Shown piece by piece: positions 1 through 9,268 of a stretch of 64,000 bases of DNA (the first letter of the stretch is position 1; each line of letters begins with the position of its first letter). The notes under the pieces are model-generated. The model saw nothing but the letters and a program-made list of their open reading frames with translations, did not search any database and was not told the origin of the DNA. The position numbers and the translations under genes were made by a program. The stretch comes from DASUAS01 sp963841415 (GTDB taxonomy: Bacteria > Actinomycetota > Acidimicrobiia > IMCC26256 > DASPTH01). The stretch spans positions 744,001 to 808,000 of the forward strand of contig CAWJCN010000003.1 of assembly GCA_963841415.1 (NCBI GenBank), read 5' to 3'.

Positions 1-1
1 G

Positions 2-145
2 GGGCTGCACACGATCCGGATCGGTGAGGGCGAACGCGCTGGCACCTTCGCCATCATGGAAGTGCAGTACGACGAGAAACGGCGGAGGGGAACGCTCGCT
101 GGACAGACGCCGTTCGGTCCGGACCCTCGGCCACTCTCAAACTGA
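2..145 (+). CDS. Possible 3' end of an unidentified gene entering from the left
   Basis: An open frame runs from the first bases of the window to a TGA at 143-145, giving a 47-residue tail. It begins GLHTIRIGEGE and ends in a Pro-rich PDPRPLSN. I do not recognise the family. The composition (Glu, Arg, Gly, few rare codons) is compatible with a real C-terminus, but the stretch is short and the competing frames are also open, so this is only a possible partial CDS. Confidence 0.3.
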   Translation, partial: GLHTIRIGEGERAGTFAIMEVQYDEKRRRGTLAGQTPFGPDPRPLSN

Positions 146-276
146 CCGCTGTCCCGAGCCGAGCAGATCTGTACATGTGAATCGCCATCGAGGAGGATGG
201 CGCGCTCGGGTTCGCGGCCTGTTCCGATCGGGCGCACGTAGCATGGTCCGTGAAGATGTGCTCCTGGAGGCTCGCC

Positions 277-768
277 GTGGACCGCCTTCCCTCAGCTCTC
301 GTCGAAACGCCGATTCTGCGGCTACATCAAGCGATCTATCGAGGTACCCACGGCTGGATCGGGAGATGGTTGATCGGCAGGCCGACGCTGCTGTTGACAA
401 CGCTCGGGCGTCGGACAGGTCGCCAGCGTACGAACGCGCTGATCTACTACAAGGACGGTGCGTCGTGGGTCGTCGTTGCGTCCAACGGTGGCAGCGATCA
501 CGGTCCCGGTTGGGTGGCGAATCTTCGGTCTGAGCCACGCGTTCGTGTTCGAGTCGGGAGGCGGAAGTGGTCGGCGACGGCGCGCGTCGCCATGCCCGAG
601 GAGCGAGCGCGGCTTTGGCCTCTCGTCAACCGTCACAACCGCGGGTTGGCACCGCTCTTTCACTTCGGAGCGCACGGCCGCTATGACGCGTACCAGCGGC
701 ATACGTTACGCGAGATCCCGATCGTCATTCTCGAGGCAACTGATCAGACAGGAGTCACGCTCGGATAA
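277..768 (+). CDS. Nitroreductase/deazaflavin (F420)-dependent reductase family protein (DUF385)
   Basis: A 163-aa protein of the Ddn/DUF385 split-barrel family. Typical signatures are visible: a basic N-terminal helix, the LLLTTLGRRTGRQRTNALIYY block, a VVVASNGGSDHGPGW block and a VRVRVGRRKW strand. Family members bind coenzyme F420 and reduce quinones or activated double bonds; the substrate here is unknown. I chose GTG 277 because GGAGG (266-270) lies six bases upstream. A longer GTG start at 250 is possible but lacks such a site. It stands alone before a gene-poor stretch and a mobile-element remnant. F420 use fits an actinomycete-type host and matches the LLM-family gene at 36484. Confidence 0.8.
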   Translation: MDRLPSALVETPILRLHQAIYRGTHGWIGRWLIGRPTLLLTTLGRRTGRQRTNALIYYKDGASWVVVASNGGSDHGPGWVANLRSEPRVRVRVGRRKWSATARVAMPEERARLWPLVNRHNRGLAPLFHFGAHGRYDAYQRHTLREIPIVILEATDQTGVTLG

Positions 769-1153
769 CTCAATACGCACCGCGGTTGCCGCGCTCGATC
801 AGGTCGCTTCGCGAATCTGTGCGCGCGTGTTCTATGCGCGTTCCTCGTGTTCGTGTGCCCGTTTCGGTAGGCCCCGTTGACAGCCGCGACTTCGCGGTGG
901 TGTCCGCAATTTGCTTCTCACCGTCTAGCGATGCGTTCGTCACCTCACCATGGGTTCGCACACCCCGGCCGACAGATGCGAACGCGCGAACGCGACCGCA
1001 AACTGTCCGCCCGTGACCGTCACTGTCCGATCGACAGCTATCCCTTGCTGAACATCCGCGCAGGCGCGACAACCGCCACCGATGGTGACACGAGTGCAAC
1101 CTTCGATTGCGCGACTCCCGGGAGGGATTCCGGGATGTTCGGCGGGAGTTGAG
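769..1153. other. Gene-poor stretch upstream of the relaxase gene
   Basis: About 385 bases with no convincing gene; the open frames on both strands here are Arg/Ser-rich and look like composition artefacts. A short perfect inverted repeat CCGCGA/TCGCGG with a 2-base centre lies near 889. MobF relaxases often have their oriT close by, so this stretch is the place to look, but I recognise no known nic site. Confidence 0.5.
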
Positions 1154-4127
1154 ATGGCCTGGTTCCGAGCGATGGGCGCGGAGGAGGTCGCGTATCACGA
1201 GGCGACGGTGGTCGGTCGCGCCGACGACCATGAGGGCGCTGCGCTCGCTTATTACGGCTCGCGGGGTGAGACACCACTGCGGTGGGTTGGTGCGGGCGCG
1301 ACGCTTCTGGGTCTCTCGGGTGAGGTCACACCAGTCGCGTACGAGGCGGCGTTCGGGCCGGGCGGGTTCCGTGTCCCGTCGACCGGGACACGGTTCGTCG
1401 AGACGCGCCGACCCGGGTTCGAGCTGGTGGTGTCCGCACACAAGTCGGTCGCGGTGCTCGGCGTGATCGGTGCTGCCGAGCAGATGCATTCGATCCTCGA
1501 CGTCGAGACCGCAGCGACGATGGACTGGCTCGACGGCTGGTTCCAGGAACGGGGTGGCCGCCGCGGCCGTTTACAGACCCGCGCAGCGACTGGTGGGTTG
1601 ACGTTCGCGCGTGACGCGTCACGCGACGTCACGGGCCGGGGATCCTTCCCCGCATGATCATGTCCTGGTCGCGAACGTGGTCGAGATGCTCGACGACGAG
1701 GGCGGTTTCAAGGCGTTGGACAGTGCGTCGCTGCGTGACAGCGTCGAGGCCGCCACGATGATCGGGCGGCTTCATTCGGCGGCGCGGGCGGTCGAGTTGG
1801 GGTTCGACATCGAAGCCGATCCTGGCCCGTCGGGGCATCTGCGGCACTGGCGCATCGTCGGAATTCCCGACGCCGTGTGTGAGCTGTTCTCGAAGCGGTC
1901 CGACGACATCGCCGAGCATCTCGCCCGCACCGGCCAGCACGGCTACCGGGCCCGCGGGGTCGCAGCCCGGGCGACCCGGTCGGTGAAGCGTCACACCGGC
2001 GTCGACGAACTGCTCCCCACCTGGCACGACGAGCTCGCGGCGCTGGGATGGCCGGTCGAACGACTGGTCGAGCACCTCGCCGTCGCACAGACTCGGGCTC
2101 GGGCGTTGAGGTTCCCGCTCACCGACACTGAGATCGACCGGGCTGCCGGCGAGGTCCTCGACGTCGATGGTCGACTGCTCGCCAACCACAAGATCTTCAC
2201 CCGCACCCAACTGATCGCCGAACTCGCACCACGCCTCTACGGACGAGACCCGGGCGAGCTCGACCGAGTCCTCGAGCACATCGTCGCCAGCCGAGGCATC
2301 GTGCCGCTCATCGGTGTGACCGGCGCACGGGAGCAGGCCTACACGACCGTCGAGGTCCTCACCGCGGAAGCCACCATCGCCGGTGTCGTCGAAACGCTCG
2401 CCACCCGACCCGGGCCCACGATCGACCCGGAACAGATCGCCTCCGCGGTCGACGAGCGCGAGCAGCGCCTCGGTCGCCCACTCACTCTCGGGCAGCGTCA
2501 GGTCGTCGAGCAGGTCTGCGGGAGCGGCACCGCGGTGAGCGTGGTGATCGGGATCGCTGGCTCAGGCAAGACGACCGCGCTCGACACGGTCACCACCGTC
2601 CTCGACCGGTCCGGCTACCGGGTGCTGGGCGCCTCGACCAGCGGCCAAGCCGCCCGCACTCTCGCCACCGAAGCCCACCTCGACGCCAGCACCTTCGCGT
2701 CACTGTTGTGGCGACTCGACCACGGCCACGAGACCCTCGACTCGCGCACCGTCGTCATCGTTGACGAGACCGGCATGGCCGACGACGCCAACCTCGCCCG
2801 CCTCGCGCTCGCTGTCCAACACGCCCACGCCAGCCTGGTGCTCGTCGGTGACCACCACCAACTCGCCGCCGTCGGACCCGGCGGAGCGCTCGCCGCGCTC
2901 ATCGACCGCCACCCCGAACTCACCGTCACCCTCGACCACAACGTCAGACAACACGACCCCGACGAACGGACCGCGCTCGCCGAACTCCGCGACGGGTCCG
3001 TCGCCGCGGCGATCGACTGGTACGCGACGAACGGCCGCATCCACACCCGACCCGACCGACTCCAGACACTCGCCGCGATGACCGACGCCTGGGCCGACGA
3101 CATCGCCAAAGGTCACGACAGCGCCCTCCTCGCGTGGCGGCGCACCGACGTCGCCGACCTCAACCGACTCGCCCGCCACCACTGGGACCGGATCGGCCGC
3201 TTGGAGGGCGACGACGTCGAGATCGCACCCGGACGCTGGTACGCCGTCGGCGACCAACTCGTCGCCCTCGCCCCCAACCCGCACGCCGGGATCGTCACCA
3301 GCGAACGCCTCACCGTCACCGCGGTTGATGACGAACACTTGGACGCACGCACCAGCGAGGGACGTCACGTGCGCATCACCGGCGCCGGGCTCGACGCCGA
3401 GCACCTCGACTACGGCTACGCGCGCACCGTCCACCGATCCCAAGGCGCCACCGTCGACCGTGCCCACGTCCTCGCCGCCGGCGGCGGCCGCGAACTCGCC
3501 TACGTCGCCCTCAGCCGGGCCCGCGATCGCACCACGATCCACGCCACCGCCGACAGCCTCGAACAAGCCGTCGACGACCTCCAGACCGACTGGAGCCACA
3601 CGCGCCACCAACGATGGATCACCAACTCGCCTGCCGAGATCGGACAGGAGCCCGAACCACATCGCCGAGCACCCTCGACGGCGACGCCCTCAGCCGAACC
3701 GCCACCGGGTCGGCCTCACGGCACGGCGCGTGAGCAACTCGCTGCACTGCACGACGACCATGAACATCTCCGTAGGGGTACGGGCCGTTGGCGTGGCACG
3801 CCCGAAGGACGGGCGGCTCGCGAGCTGGTCGACGCCAAAGACCGGTTCGAGCGCACTCGTCACGCGGCGCAGGATCCGAGTGTTCGCCGCAAGGACCGTC
3901 GCGCCGCATCCAAGGCGCTGCCCGAACTCGAGACGGCATTCGCCGACGCAGCGCGGCGGTGGCACGAAGTCTGCGCACCGGTGGTCGAGCAACTCCGGGA
4001 CGGCATGCGCGATGCTCGAAGCGAGATCGACCGCCTCGAAGCCGAGCGTCTCATCAGGCGCCTCGACAGGCTACGGACGCCCTCGACGACGCCCTCACGT
4101 GAGCCGGACCTCGGGATCGCGCTCTGA
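1154..4127 (+). pseudogene. MobF-family (TrwC/TraI-like) relaxase-helicase, split by a one-base frameshift near 1610
   Basis: The first part (from ATG 1154, after GGGAG) carries the relaxase N-terminus, including the AYYGSRGE region and the SAHKSVAVLGV segment typical of this family. The metal-binding triad HATSRAGDPSPHDH, RecD-like Walker A (GIAGSGKTT), Walker B (VVIVDETG) and C-terminal VHRSQGAT...ALSRARD motifs are in a different frame, which opens at 1611 and stops at 4127. Deleting one C in the GCGCGTG at 1607-1613 joins the frames as LTFA-VTRHATSRAG, as in intact relatives, giving about 990 residues. The product would nick and unwind plasmid or ICE DNA during conjugation. As read, relaxase and helicase halves are separated, so it is inactive unless the extra base is a sequence error. 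Confidence 0.85.
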
Positions 4128-4163
4128 CCGACGCGACGTGTTGCAGCGGCCGTCGCTTGCGCG

Positions 4164-4382
4164 TTAGAAGACCGGTGAGTCGTCGAACTCGAGGACGGCC
4201 TTGCGGCCACCGTCGAGCAGAGTAGCAACGACTGCGGTTCGCTCGGGCACGTCGTCGCCCACGACCTTCACCCGATCGCCGCGTTCGATGGCGCGCTCGC
4301 GCTCGAACAGCGGCACGGTGATCCGTTTCGAGTGGCCGTACCGGCTGTAGTCGATCTCGATCGTGGTCGTGGTCTTCTGCAT
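4164..4382 (-). CDS. Small hypothetical protein (72 aa) in integrase operon
   Basis: A 72-aa protein with no family I recognise. Visible features are a Thr-rich start (MQKTTTTIEIDYSRYG), a charged ERERAIERGDRVKVVGDDV middle and a short hydrophobic end (AVLEFDDSPVF), suggesting a small beta-rich domain. ATG 4382 has GGAG about seven bases upstream. It lies 12 bases after the 160-aa gene and is the last gene of a minus-strand unit headed by the integrase; it converges on the relaxase gene. Linkage to mobile-element functions is inferred from position only. Confidence 0.6.
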   Translation of the reverse strand: MQKTTTTIEIDYSRYGHSKRITVPLFERERAIERGDRVKVVGDDVPERTAVVATLLDGGRKAVLEFDDSPVF

Positions 4383-4394
4383 GGCAGCTCCACT

Positions 4395-4877
4395 CTACTT
4401 GCGTTCTCGCGGCCCGAAGCGGGCGAGGAGGCGCTCCACCTGCGGCAGGAGATGGTCTCGGACCGCACCTTCGAGCGCCTCGTCATCAAGCGGGTCGAGT
4501 TCGGCGAGCAGCGGGTCGTCGAGCGGTGGAAGCACGATGTCGAAGTGGACGCGCTGCAGAGCGGCGATCTCCGGCGCGAGGTCGGGATCGTCGATCGTCG
4601 TGGCCAGTATCCCGAATCCGGCCGCGGACACAGCTCCGACCGTCGAGCGTGCGAAGCTGCGTTGCGGAAGTGCGCCGAGGATCTCCGCTTCCGTCACCCC
4701 GTTCCGGATCGCGAACAGCGAGACTGCGAACACTCCCAGCCCATCGGCGGTCAGGGTCCGATAGTCGCCGTAGTTCCGAACGGCCGCGCCCACCACGGCC
4801 TCGGCCGCACCGACACCCATGTGGATGATCAAGGTTGTCGGAGCTGGTGACTCGTCGTCCCGGACGGTGACGGTCAT
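4395..4877 (-). CDS. Hypothetical protein (160 aa) coupled to integrase
   Basis: A 160-aa protein I do not recognise. It has an Ala/Gly-rich hydrophobic middle (VGAVSAAGFGILATTI) and an acidic, Leu-rich C-terminal third (PLLAELDPLDDEALEG) likely to be helical. The ATG at 4877 overlaps the integrase stop by ATGA, so the two are translationally coupled. It could be an accessory factor of the integrating element, but there is no sequence evidence for any activity. Confidence 0.6.
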   Translation of the reverse strand: MTVTVRDDESPAPTTLIIHMGVGAAEAVVGAAVRNYGDYRTLTADGLGVFAVSLFAIRNGVTEAEILGALPQRSFARSTVGAVSAAGFGILATTIDDPDLAPEIAALQRVHFDIVLPPLDDPLLAELDPLDDEALEGAVRDHLLPQVERLLARFGPRERK

Positions 4878-5467
4878 GCGCCCTGTCGCCGACCGGGTCG
4901 CACCTGCTTCTCGAGCATGTTCTTTCCGAGTATGGCGTCGATGCGCGTGTTGGCCACGGTTTCGTCACCATCGAGCGCGCCGACGTACGTCGACACCAGT
5001 GTCTCGACGCTGTGGCCCATGCGCTTGGCGACCTGGCCGAGCGGGACACCGGCGGTCAGCCACGTCGTGGCCGCGGCGTGGCGACAGTCGTAGATTCGCA
5101 TCGGCGGGCGATCGATCTTCTCCAGCGCGCGCCGCAAGGATCGCGACCAGTTCGACGAAGTCGGGCGTCCGTCGGCTCGGGTGCGGAACAGGAGGTCGTC
5201 GTCGCTGAAGCCGCCGTCGGCGATCCATGACCGCAGCATCTCGACCAGTTGCCGAGGGATCGGTACCGACCGCGGTCCTGTCTTGGGCTCGCCGGGCTCG
5301 TCGAACGACACGTCGGCCTCGACCACGTCGATGCGTCCCCATCCTCTCGACGGGAGATGCAGTGCCTTGGCGCGCAGCATCACGACCTCGGACGGTCGCA
5401 ACCCGGCGTAGTACGCGGCCGCCCGCCAAGACACGTTCGCCACCAAAGGATGGGCTTCACACCGCAC
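4874..5467 (-). pseudogene. Tyrosine site-specific integrase, catalytic domain only (N-terminus missing)
   Basis: The 197 residues cover the catalytic half of a phage/ICE-type tyrosine recombinase: Arg24 in AGLRPSE, Lys62 in EPKTGPR, Arg129 in YDCRHAAAT (the usual HxxR His is Tyr126), His152 in RMGHS and nucleophile Tyr161 in STYVG. Full-length relatives have roughly 150-200 more N-terminal residues forming the arm-binding and core-binding domains. Upstream of the GTG at 5467 the frame stays open but the sequence (CEGRPSL...) no longer resembles an integrase and runs into the alcohol dehydrogenase gene. The gene therefore looks truncated by a deletion or rearrangement at about 5.47 kb, marking one edge of the element remnant. 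Confidence 0.75.
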
Positions 5468-5613
5468 GCACTCTCCGCGCGGAGACAGCGCGGTATCAGA
5501 TGTGTTCTGAGGGTGTCGGGCAGGAGCTACTTCAGGATCTGGACAGAGGCCGGACGCCCCGTGGCATTCCGGATGGCGTTCATCGTGCGGCGCGGCTCGC
5601 GCGTTGAGTCCGA
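5468..5613. other. Junction between mobile-element remnant and chromosomal operon
   Basis: These 146 bases lie between the truncated integrase and the stop codon of the alcohol dehydrogenase. I see no gene, no tRNA and no obvious attachment-site repeat. It probably contains the breakpoint that removed the integrase N-terminus. Confidence 0.4.
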
Positions 5614-6702
5614 TCAGTCGAACAGGACGAGTTGGCGGGCGAGCTCGCCGCCGGCGAGCGCGGCGAACCCGTCGTTGATCTGCTCGAGCGACATCGTGGC
5701 GCTGACGAGCGCGTCGAGCTCGAGCCGGCCGGCCAGGTACCAGTCGACGTACCGCGGGATGTCGATCCGGAACCGGTTCGACCCCATGTTCGAGCCCTGC
5801 AGGCGTTTGCCGCCCAGGAGCTGGGTGGCGTCGATCTCGAGCGCCTGTCCCACGGGCACCATGCCGATCACGGTCGCCGTGCCGCCGCGGCCGACCATCG
5901 CGAACGCCTGCTCGGCCGTCACCTTGAGTCCGATGGCTTCGATCGCGTGGTCGACGCCCTCACCGGCGGTCAGCTCGAAGACCGCGGCGACCGGATCGCC
6001 CGCCGACGCGTCGACGACGTCGGTGGCGCCGAACGCCTCGGCCATCGCCAGCTTCGCAGCTAGCCGGTCGACGGCGATGACGCGGCCGGCACCCGCGAGC
6101 GCCGCACCCTGGATCGCGTTGAGGCCGATGCCACCGCAGCCCAACACCGCGACGGTCTCGCCCGGCCGCACCGCCGCGGTGTTCAGCACCGCCCCGAGTC
6201 CGGTGGTCACCCCGCAACCGAGCAGCGCTGCCTTCTCGAGCGGCATGTCGGGACGGATCTTCGCGAGGTAGTGCTCGTGCACGAGCAGCTCCTCGGAGAA
6301 GCTGGCCAGGTCGAAGAACGGCGCGAGCGGCTCGTCGCCGCGCGAGAGGCGAGGCGCCGATCCGGGCGCGCGGTTCAGCCCCACCTTCGTGCAGAGGTAG
6401 GGCCGCCCGTTCAGGCAGTAGCGGCACGCGCCGCAGAACCCGCTGACGCACGACACGACGTGGTCGCCCACCGCGACGTCGCGCACCTCGTCGCCGATCT
6501 CTTCGACGACGCCGGCCGACTCGTGGCCCAGCACGGCGGGCAACGGGTACGGGTACAGGCCCTGGATGAAGTGGAGGTCGGAATGGCAGAGACCGGCGGC
6601 GACGGTGCGGACGCGCACCTCACGCGGACCGACGTTGCCGACCGAGATGTCGTCGATGACGAGCTCACCAGGCGCGGATTCGAGGATCGCGGCGCGGGTC
6701 AC
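5614..6702 (-). CDS. Zinc-dependent alcohol dehydrogenase (MDR superfamily)
   Basis: A 362-aa medium-chain dehydrogenase/reductase. It shows the catalytic Zn site (Cys in GLCHSDLH, His/Glu in LGHESAG), a structural Zn cluster CGACRYC, and the NAD-binding GCGGIG turn in the Rossmann half. It oxidises a primary or secondary alcohol with NAD(P). The GTG at 6702 overlaps the stop of the upstream gene (GTGA), which fixes the start; the frame upstream of it is non-homologous. It is the last gene of the minus-strand operon 5614-9170, so its substrate is likely an alcohol made in that pathway. Confidence 0.9.
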   Translation of the reverse strand: MTRAAILESAPGELVIDDISVGNVGPREVRVRTVAAGLCHSDLHFIQGLYPYPLPAVLGHESAGVVEEIGDEVRDVAVGDHVVSCVSGFCGACRYCLNGRPYLCTKVGLNRAPGSAPRLSRGDEPLAPFFDLASFSEELLVHEHYLAKIRPDMPLEKAALLGCGVTTGLGAVLNTAAVRPGETVAVLGCGGIGLNAIQGAALAGAGRVIAVDRLAAKLAMAEAFGATDVVDASAGDPVAAVFELTAGEGVDHAIEAIGLKVTAEQAFAMVGRGGTATVIGMVPVGQALEIDATQLLGGKRLQGSNMGSNRFRIDIPRYVDWYLAGRLELDALVSATMSLEQINDGFAALAGGELARQLVLFD

Positions 6703-7811
6703 GAGAGCCGCCCGGGGAACGCGTCGAGCGGGAGCTCGCCGACGAACGTGAGGCTGCCGGTGCCGACGCTTTCGCCATGCGGCCCGCGCCGCGTGACCTT
6801 CACCGGCTGGATGCGGTGTACCGGCCGGCTGGTCGAACCGTCGGGCAGTCCCACGACGGCGGGATGCGACACGTCCCACACGTCGGACTCGAAGTGCTCG
6901 ACACCGCGGTGGACGCCGAGCCCGAGCCCGTCGTCGTAGCCGCCGTAGCCGAGACCGGCCATCGCGACGGCCGGACCCTGCGCATCGAGGTCGAAGGTGG
7001 TGATGCCGCCGTCGGTGTCGGTGACCTCGAGTCGCACGCGGCGGAACCGGCGCGGCCGCGCGTCATCGACGAACTCAGCGTCGATCGTGACGTGCTCGCC
7101 GCGGGTCGACACGCCGGTCGCGCGGTCGACGACTTCGGCCGTGAGGTGGTCGGCTCCGTCTCTGCGGGTGACCTGCACGTGACCTCCCTGCGTGTCGGTG
7201 GAGAAGAACAGGAACGCGAACATCGACATCCCTGTCGTCGGCACTTCGCCGGTGAACGGCTCGGAGATCCCGACGCGCTCGCGCACACCCCACGAGTGGT
7301 CGCGGCATGCCCACCACGAGTCGAGCGGGATCCGATCCCCCTCGATGCCGAGCCAGCCCGACAGCTCGCCGATCTGGTCGTAGCGCGCGTAGTCCTCCAG
7401 CACGCGCCCCCACGAGCGAGTGAAGTGGTGGCGCTCCTCTTGGGGAGCGAACGTCGCGGTCCATTCGAGCTCGCCGTGCGCGGTGCCGTCGTTCGGGGCG
7501 ACGACGAGGCGGAAGCGCTGCATCGGCTCCATCACCTCGATGCGCAACGGACCGCACGCGGTCTCGTAGGTGGGCCGCAGCTGTCGCGACACGCGCACGT
7601 TGTGCTGGCGGCCGCGGTGGATCACCACGAAGCCGCCGTCGACCACGTTCATGTTCTGGTACACGCCCATCGTGAACTGCAGCGTGCCCTCACCGACGCG
7701 ATCGGACGCCGCGAACCACAACCGGTCGAAGAAGCGGACGTCGCTCGATCCGACGTGGTCGAAGGTTGACGGGATCTGGTGCCAGGGGGTGTCATCGAGC
7801 GGCGTGAGCAG
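6699..7811 (-). CDS. CrtC/AttH-like hydratase-fold protein, possible CTG start
   Basis: About 370 aa, resembling the carotenoid 1,2-hydratase/AttH lipocalin-like double-barrel family: Trp- and Arg-rich strands, a WWACRDHSWGVR motif near the middle and an RPVHRIQPVKVTRR tail. Family-like N-terminal coding (PWHQIPSTFDHVGSSDVRFFDR) continues upstream of the TTG at 7721, so that is not the start. The first plausible initiator in frame is CTG at 7811, five bases after a very strong GGGAGGAGG; the only nearby ATG is out of frame. The gene overlaps the end of the 140-aa gene by 20 bases and the alcohol dehydrogenase start by 4. Role in hydration or lipid binding is inferred; a related gene begins at 63492. 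Confidence 0.7.
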   Translation of the reverse strand: MLTPLDDTPWHQIPSTFDHVGSSDVRFFDRLWFAASDRVGEGTLQFTMGVYQNMNVVDGGFVVIHRGRQHNVRVSRQLRPTYETACGPLRIEVMEPMQRFRLVVAPNDGTAHGELEWTATFAPQEERHHFTRSWGRVLEDYARYDQIGELSGWLGIEGDRIPLDSWWACRDHSWGVRERVGISEPFTGEVPTTGMSMFAFLFFSTDTQGGHVQVTRRDGADHLTAEVVDRATGVSTRGEHVTIDAEFVDDARPRRFRRVRLEVTDTDGGITTFDLDAQGPAVAMAGLGYGGYDDGLGLGVHRGVEHFESDVWDVSHPAVVGLPDGSTSRPVHRIQPVKVTRRGPHGESVGTGSLTFVGELPLDAFPGRLS

Positions 7812-8214
7812 GGGAGCCTCCTCCCGGTCGGGCGGCCGACGGGTAGCGCGCGGCGCGGTCGCGGAACAGCTGGCCGGCGGCGGCGCGCGCGTCGTCGTGA
7901 TCGAGGATCACCGGCATGGCGGTGACGAGCAGCGCACGCACGTCGCGATCGTGCGCGTGGAGCGCTTCGACGTCGAGCGGCTCGTCAGGCATGGGTGGCA
8001 CCTCGACGTCGACCAGTCGCAGCACCTCGCTCGTGGCCTCGCAGTCCCAGCGCAGGAAGCTCGGCACGTCGGTCCAGGTGTCGGCGATGCGTTCCAACGT
8101 CGCGAGCGCACCGGTCAGCACGTCGGCCGCGTAGGCATCGGTGACCTCGGGCGCCACGACGTCGGCCAGCGCGCGGCGCACTGCGTCGAGCTGCTCCGAG
8201 ACGGTCGGGCGCAT
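7792..8214 (-). CDS. Hypothetical protein (140 aa) coupled to phosphotransferase
   Basis: A 140-aa, mostly helical protein starting MRPTVSEQLDAVRRALADVV, with a WDCEATSEVLRLVDVEVP middle and a Pro/Gly/Ala-rich tail. I do not recognise a named domain. The ATG at 8214 overlaps the phosphotransferase stop (ATGA). The tight coupling on both sides suggests it works with the phosphotransferase-like protein, perhaps as a helical accessory subunit; this is inference from context. Confidence 0.7.
   Translation of the reverse strand: MRPTVSEQLDAVRRALADVVAPEVTDAYAADVLTGALATLERIADTWTDVPSFLRWDCEATSEVLRLVDVEVPPMPDEPLDVEALHAHDRDVRALLVTAMPVILDHDDARAAAGQLFRDRAARYPSAARPGGGSPAHAAR
7817..7825 (-). promoter_or_regulatory. 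Strong Shine-Dalgarno supporting a non-ATG start
   Basis: On the minus strand GGGAGGAGG lies five bases before CTG 7811, the first in-frame codon able to start the hydratase-like gene. It is the longest anti-16S match I noticed in the window, which is why I favour CTG over the distal TTG at 7721. Confidence 0.5.
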
Positions 8215-9170
8215 CAGGCGCCGATCTGGTCGAGGAGCAACTGGTAGATGCGCACCGGCGACGTGTGGATCCGGTGGAGGCGACCTTCGACGAGCGCGCG
8301 CGTTCCGGTGATCACGATGACCGAGAGCTTGACGTTGGCGAGCACCTGCCACCAGTGCACGGCCGCCGGGTCGACGGTCCACCCCGTGCGGCGTGCCCAC
8401 CGGTCGAGCAGGTTGTCGGGCTCCCACGCGTCGGGGATGCGGTGCTCGCCCTGCCGCAGCGGGTTGGTCACCCACCCGAGGTCCTCGTGCGGGTCACCGA
8501 GGTGCGCGGTCTCCCAGTCGAGGACCGCGGTCCACTCGTCGCCGTCGAGGAGCACGTTGCCGGGCTTGAAGTCGCCGTGCACGAGCGTCGTCCGCTCGTT
8601 GACCGGCGCGCGGGCGCGTAGCCACGCCATCACGAACGCCAACTCGGGTTCCGGCTCGAGCTGGACCTTGCGCAGCTCGCCGTCCCAGTGGTCGAGCGCG
8701 ACCAGCGCGGCCTTGCGTCCGGGGTCGTCGAGCGCGAACCGAGTGACGTCGAGCTGGTGGATCGCGCTCAGCAGGTCGTAGAGCCGGTGGGCGAGGTCGA
8801 CGCGTTGCTCGAGCGGTCGGCTGTCGTTGAGCACGTAGTTGTCGCAGACGCCGGGCGCGAGGTCCATGACCAACGCTGGGCGAGCGAGGCGGGTGCCTTC
8901 GAGATCGGCCCAGCGCAGCGTCGGCGAGGGGATGTCGGTGTCGGCCAGCGCCTGGAGCACCGTGACCTCGACCCGCCGGTCGGTGTCGAGCACGCTGCCG
9001 ATCGGGTCGCGCCGAGCGATGAGGTCGTGGCGGACGCCGCCCCACGTAGCGTCGAAGACCCAGTTCTCGCGGGAGAAGCCGGCCGACGTGCGGGCGAGCT
9101 CGCCGATGCTGACGTGCTCGCCCACCTCGTCGGTGAGCCAGGCCTCCAGCGCGTCCTTCACGAACGACAC
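8214..9170 (-). CDS. Phosphotransferase (APH/choline-kinase fold) family protein
   Basis: 318 aa with the aminoglycoside phosphotransferase-like fold. The catalytic loop is LVHGDFKPGNVLL and the metal-binding Asp is in AVLDWETAHLGDPHEDLGW; the N-terminal lobe has SRENWVFDATW and LIARRDP strands. Related proteins occur beside or fused to acyl-CoA dehydrogenases (ACAD10/11), where they phosphorylate 4-hydroxyacyl-CoAs, so an acyl or alcohol substrate is more likely than an antibiotic. It is the first gene of the 5614-9170 operon and diverges from the amidohydrolase at 9269 across a ~98-base shared promoter region. Confidence 0.85.
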   Translation of the reverse strand: MSFVKDALEAWLTDEVGEHVSIGELARTSAGFSRENWVFDATWGGVRHDLIARRDPIGSVLDTDRRVEVTVLQALADTDIPSPTLRWADLEGTRLARPALVMDLAPGVCDNYVLNDSRPLEQRVDLAHRLYDLLSAIHQLDVTRFALDDPGRKAALVALDHWDGELRKVQLEPEPELAFVMAWLRARAPVNERTTLVHGDFKPGNVLLDGDEWTAVLDWETAHLGDPHEDLGWVTNPLRQGEHRIPDAWEPDNLLDRWARRTGWTVDPAAVHWWQVLANVKLSVIVITGTRALVEGRLHRIHTSPVRIYQLLLDQIGA

Positions 9171-9268
9171 GCTAGAGGCGGGTCACGTCATCGTGCACCG
9201 GTGGAGCGGCCCGATCTGTTGCAGGAAATCTCGGTAGCTTGAACCCGACGTCAACAGGGGGACGGCGC

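Noticed and set aside
769..1153. oriT or promoter of the relaxase
   Set aside because: Only a short CCGCGA/TCGCGG repeat is seen; no match to a nic site I know and no clear -10/-35, so not called.
5468..5613. Missing N-terminal half of the integrase in another frame
   Set aside because: I translated the minus strand here in other frames and found only short peptides with early stops and no integrase-like sequence.
8214..9170. Antibiotic (aminoglycoside) resistance kinase
   Set aside because: The APH fold is shared with ACAD10/11-type and choline kinases; three copies sit in acyl-CoA pathway operons, so resistance is not supported.
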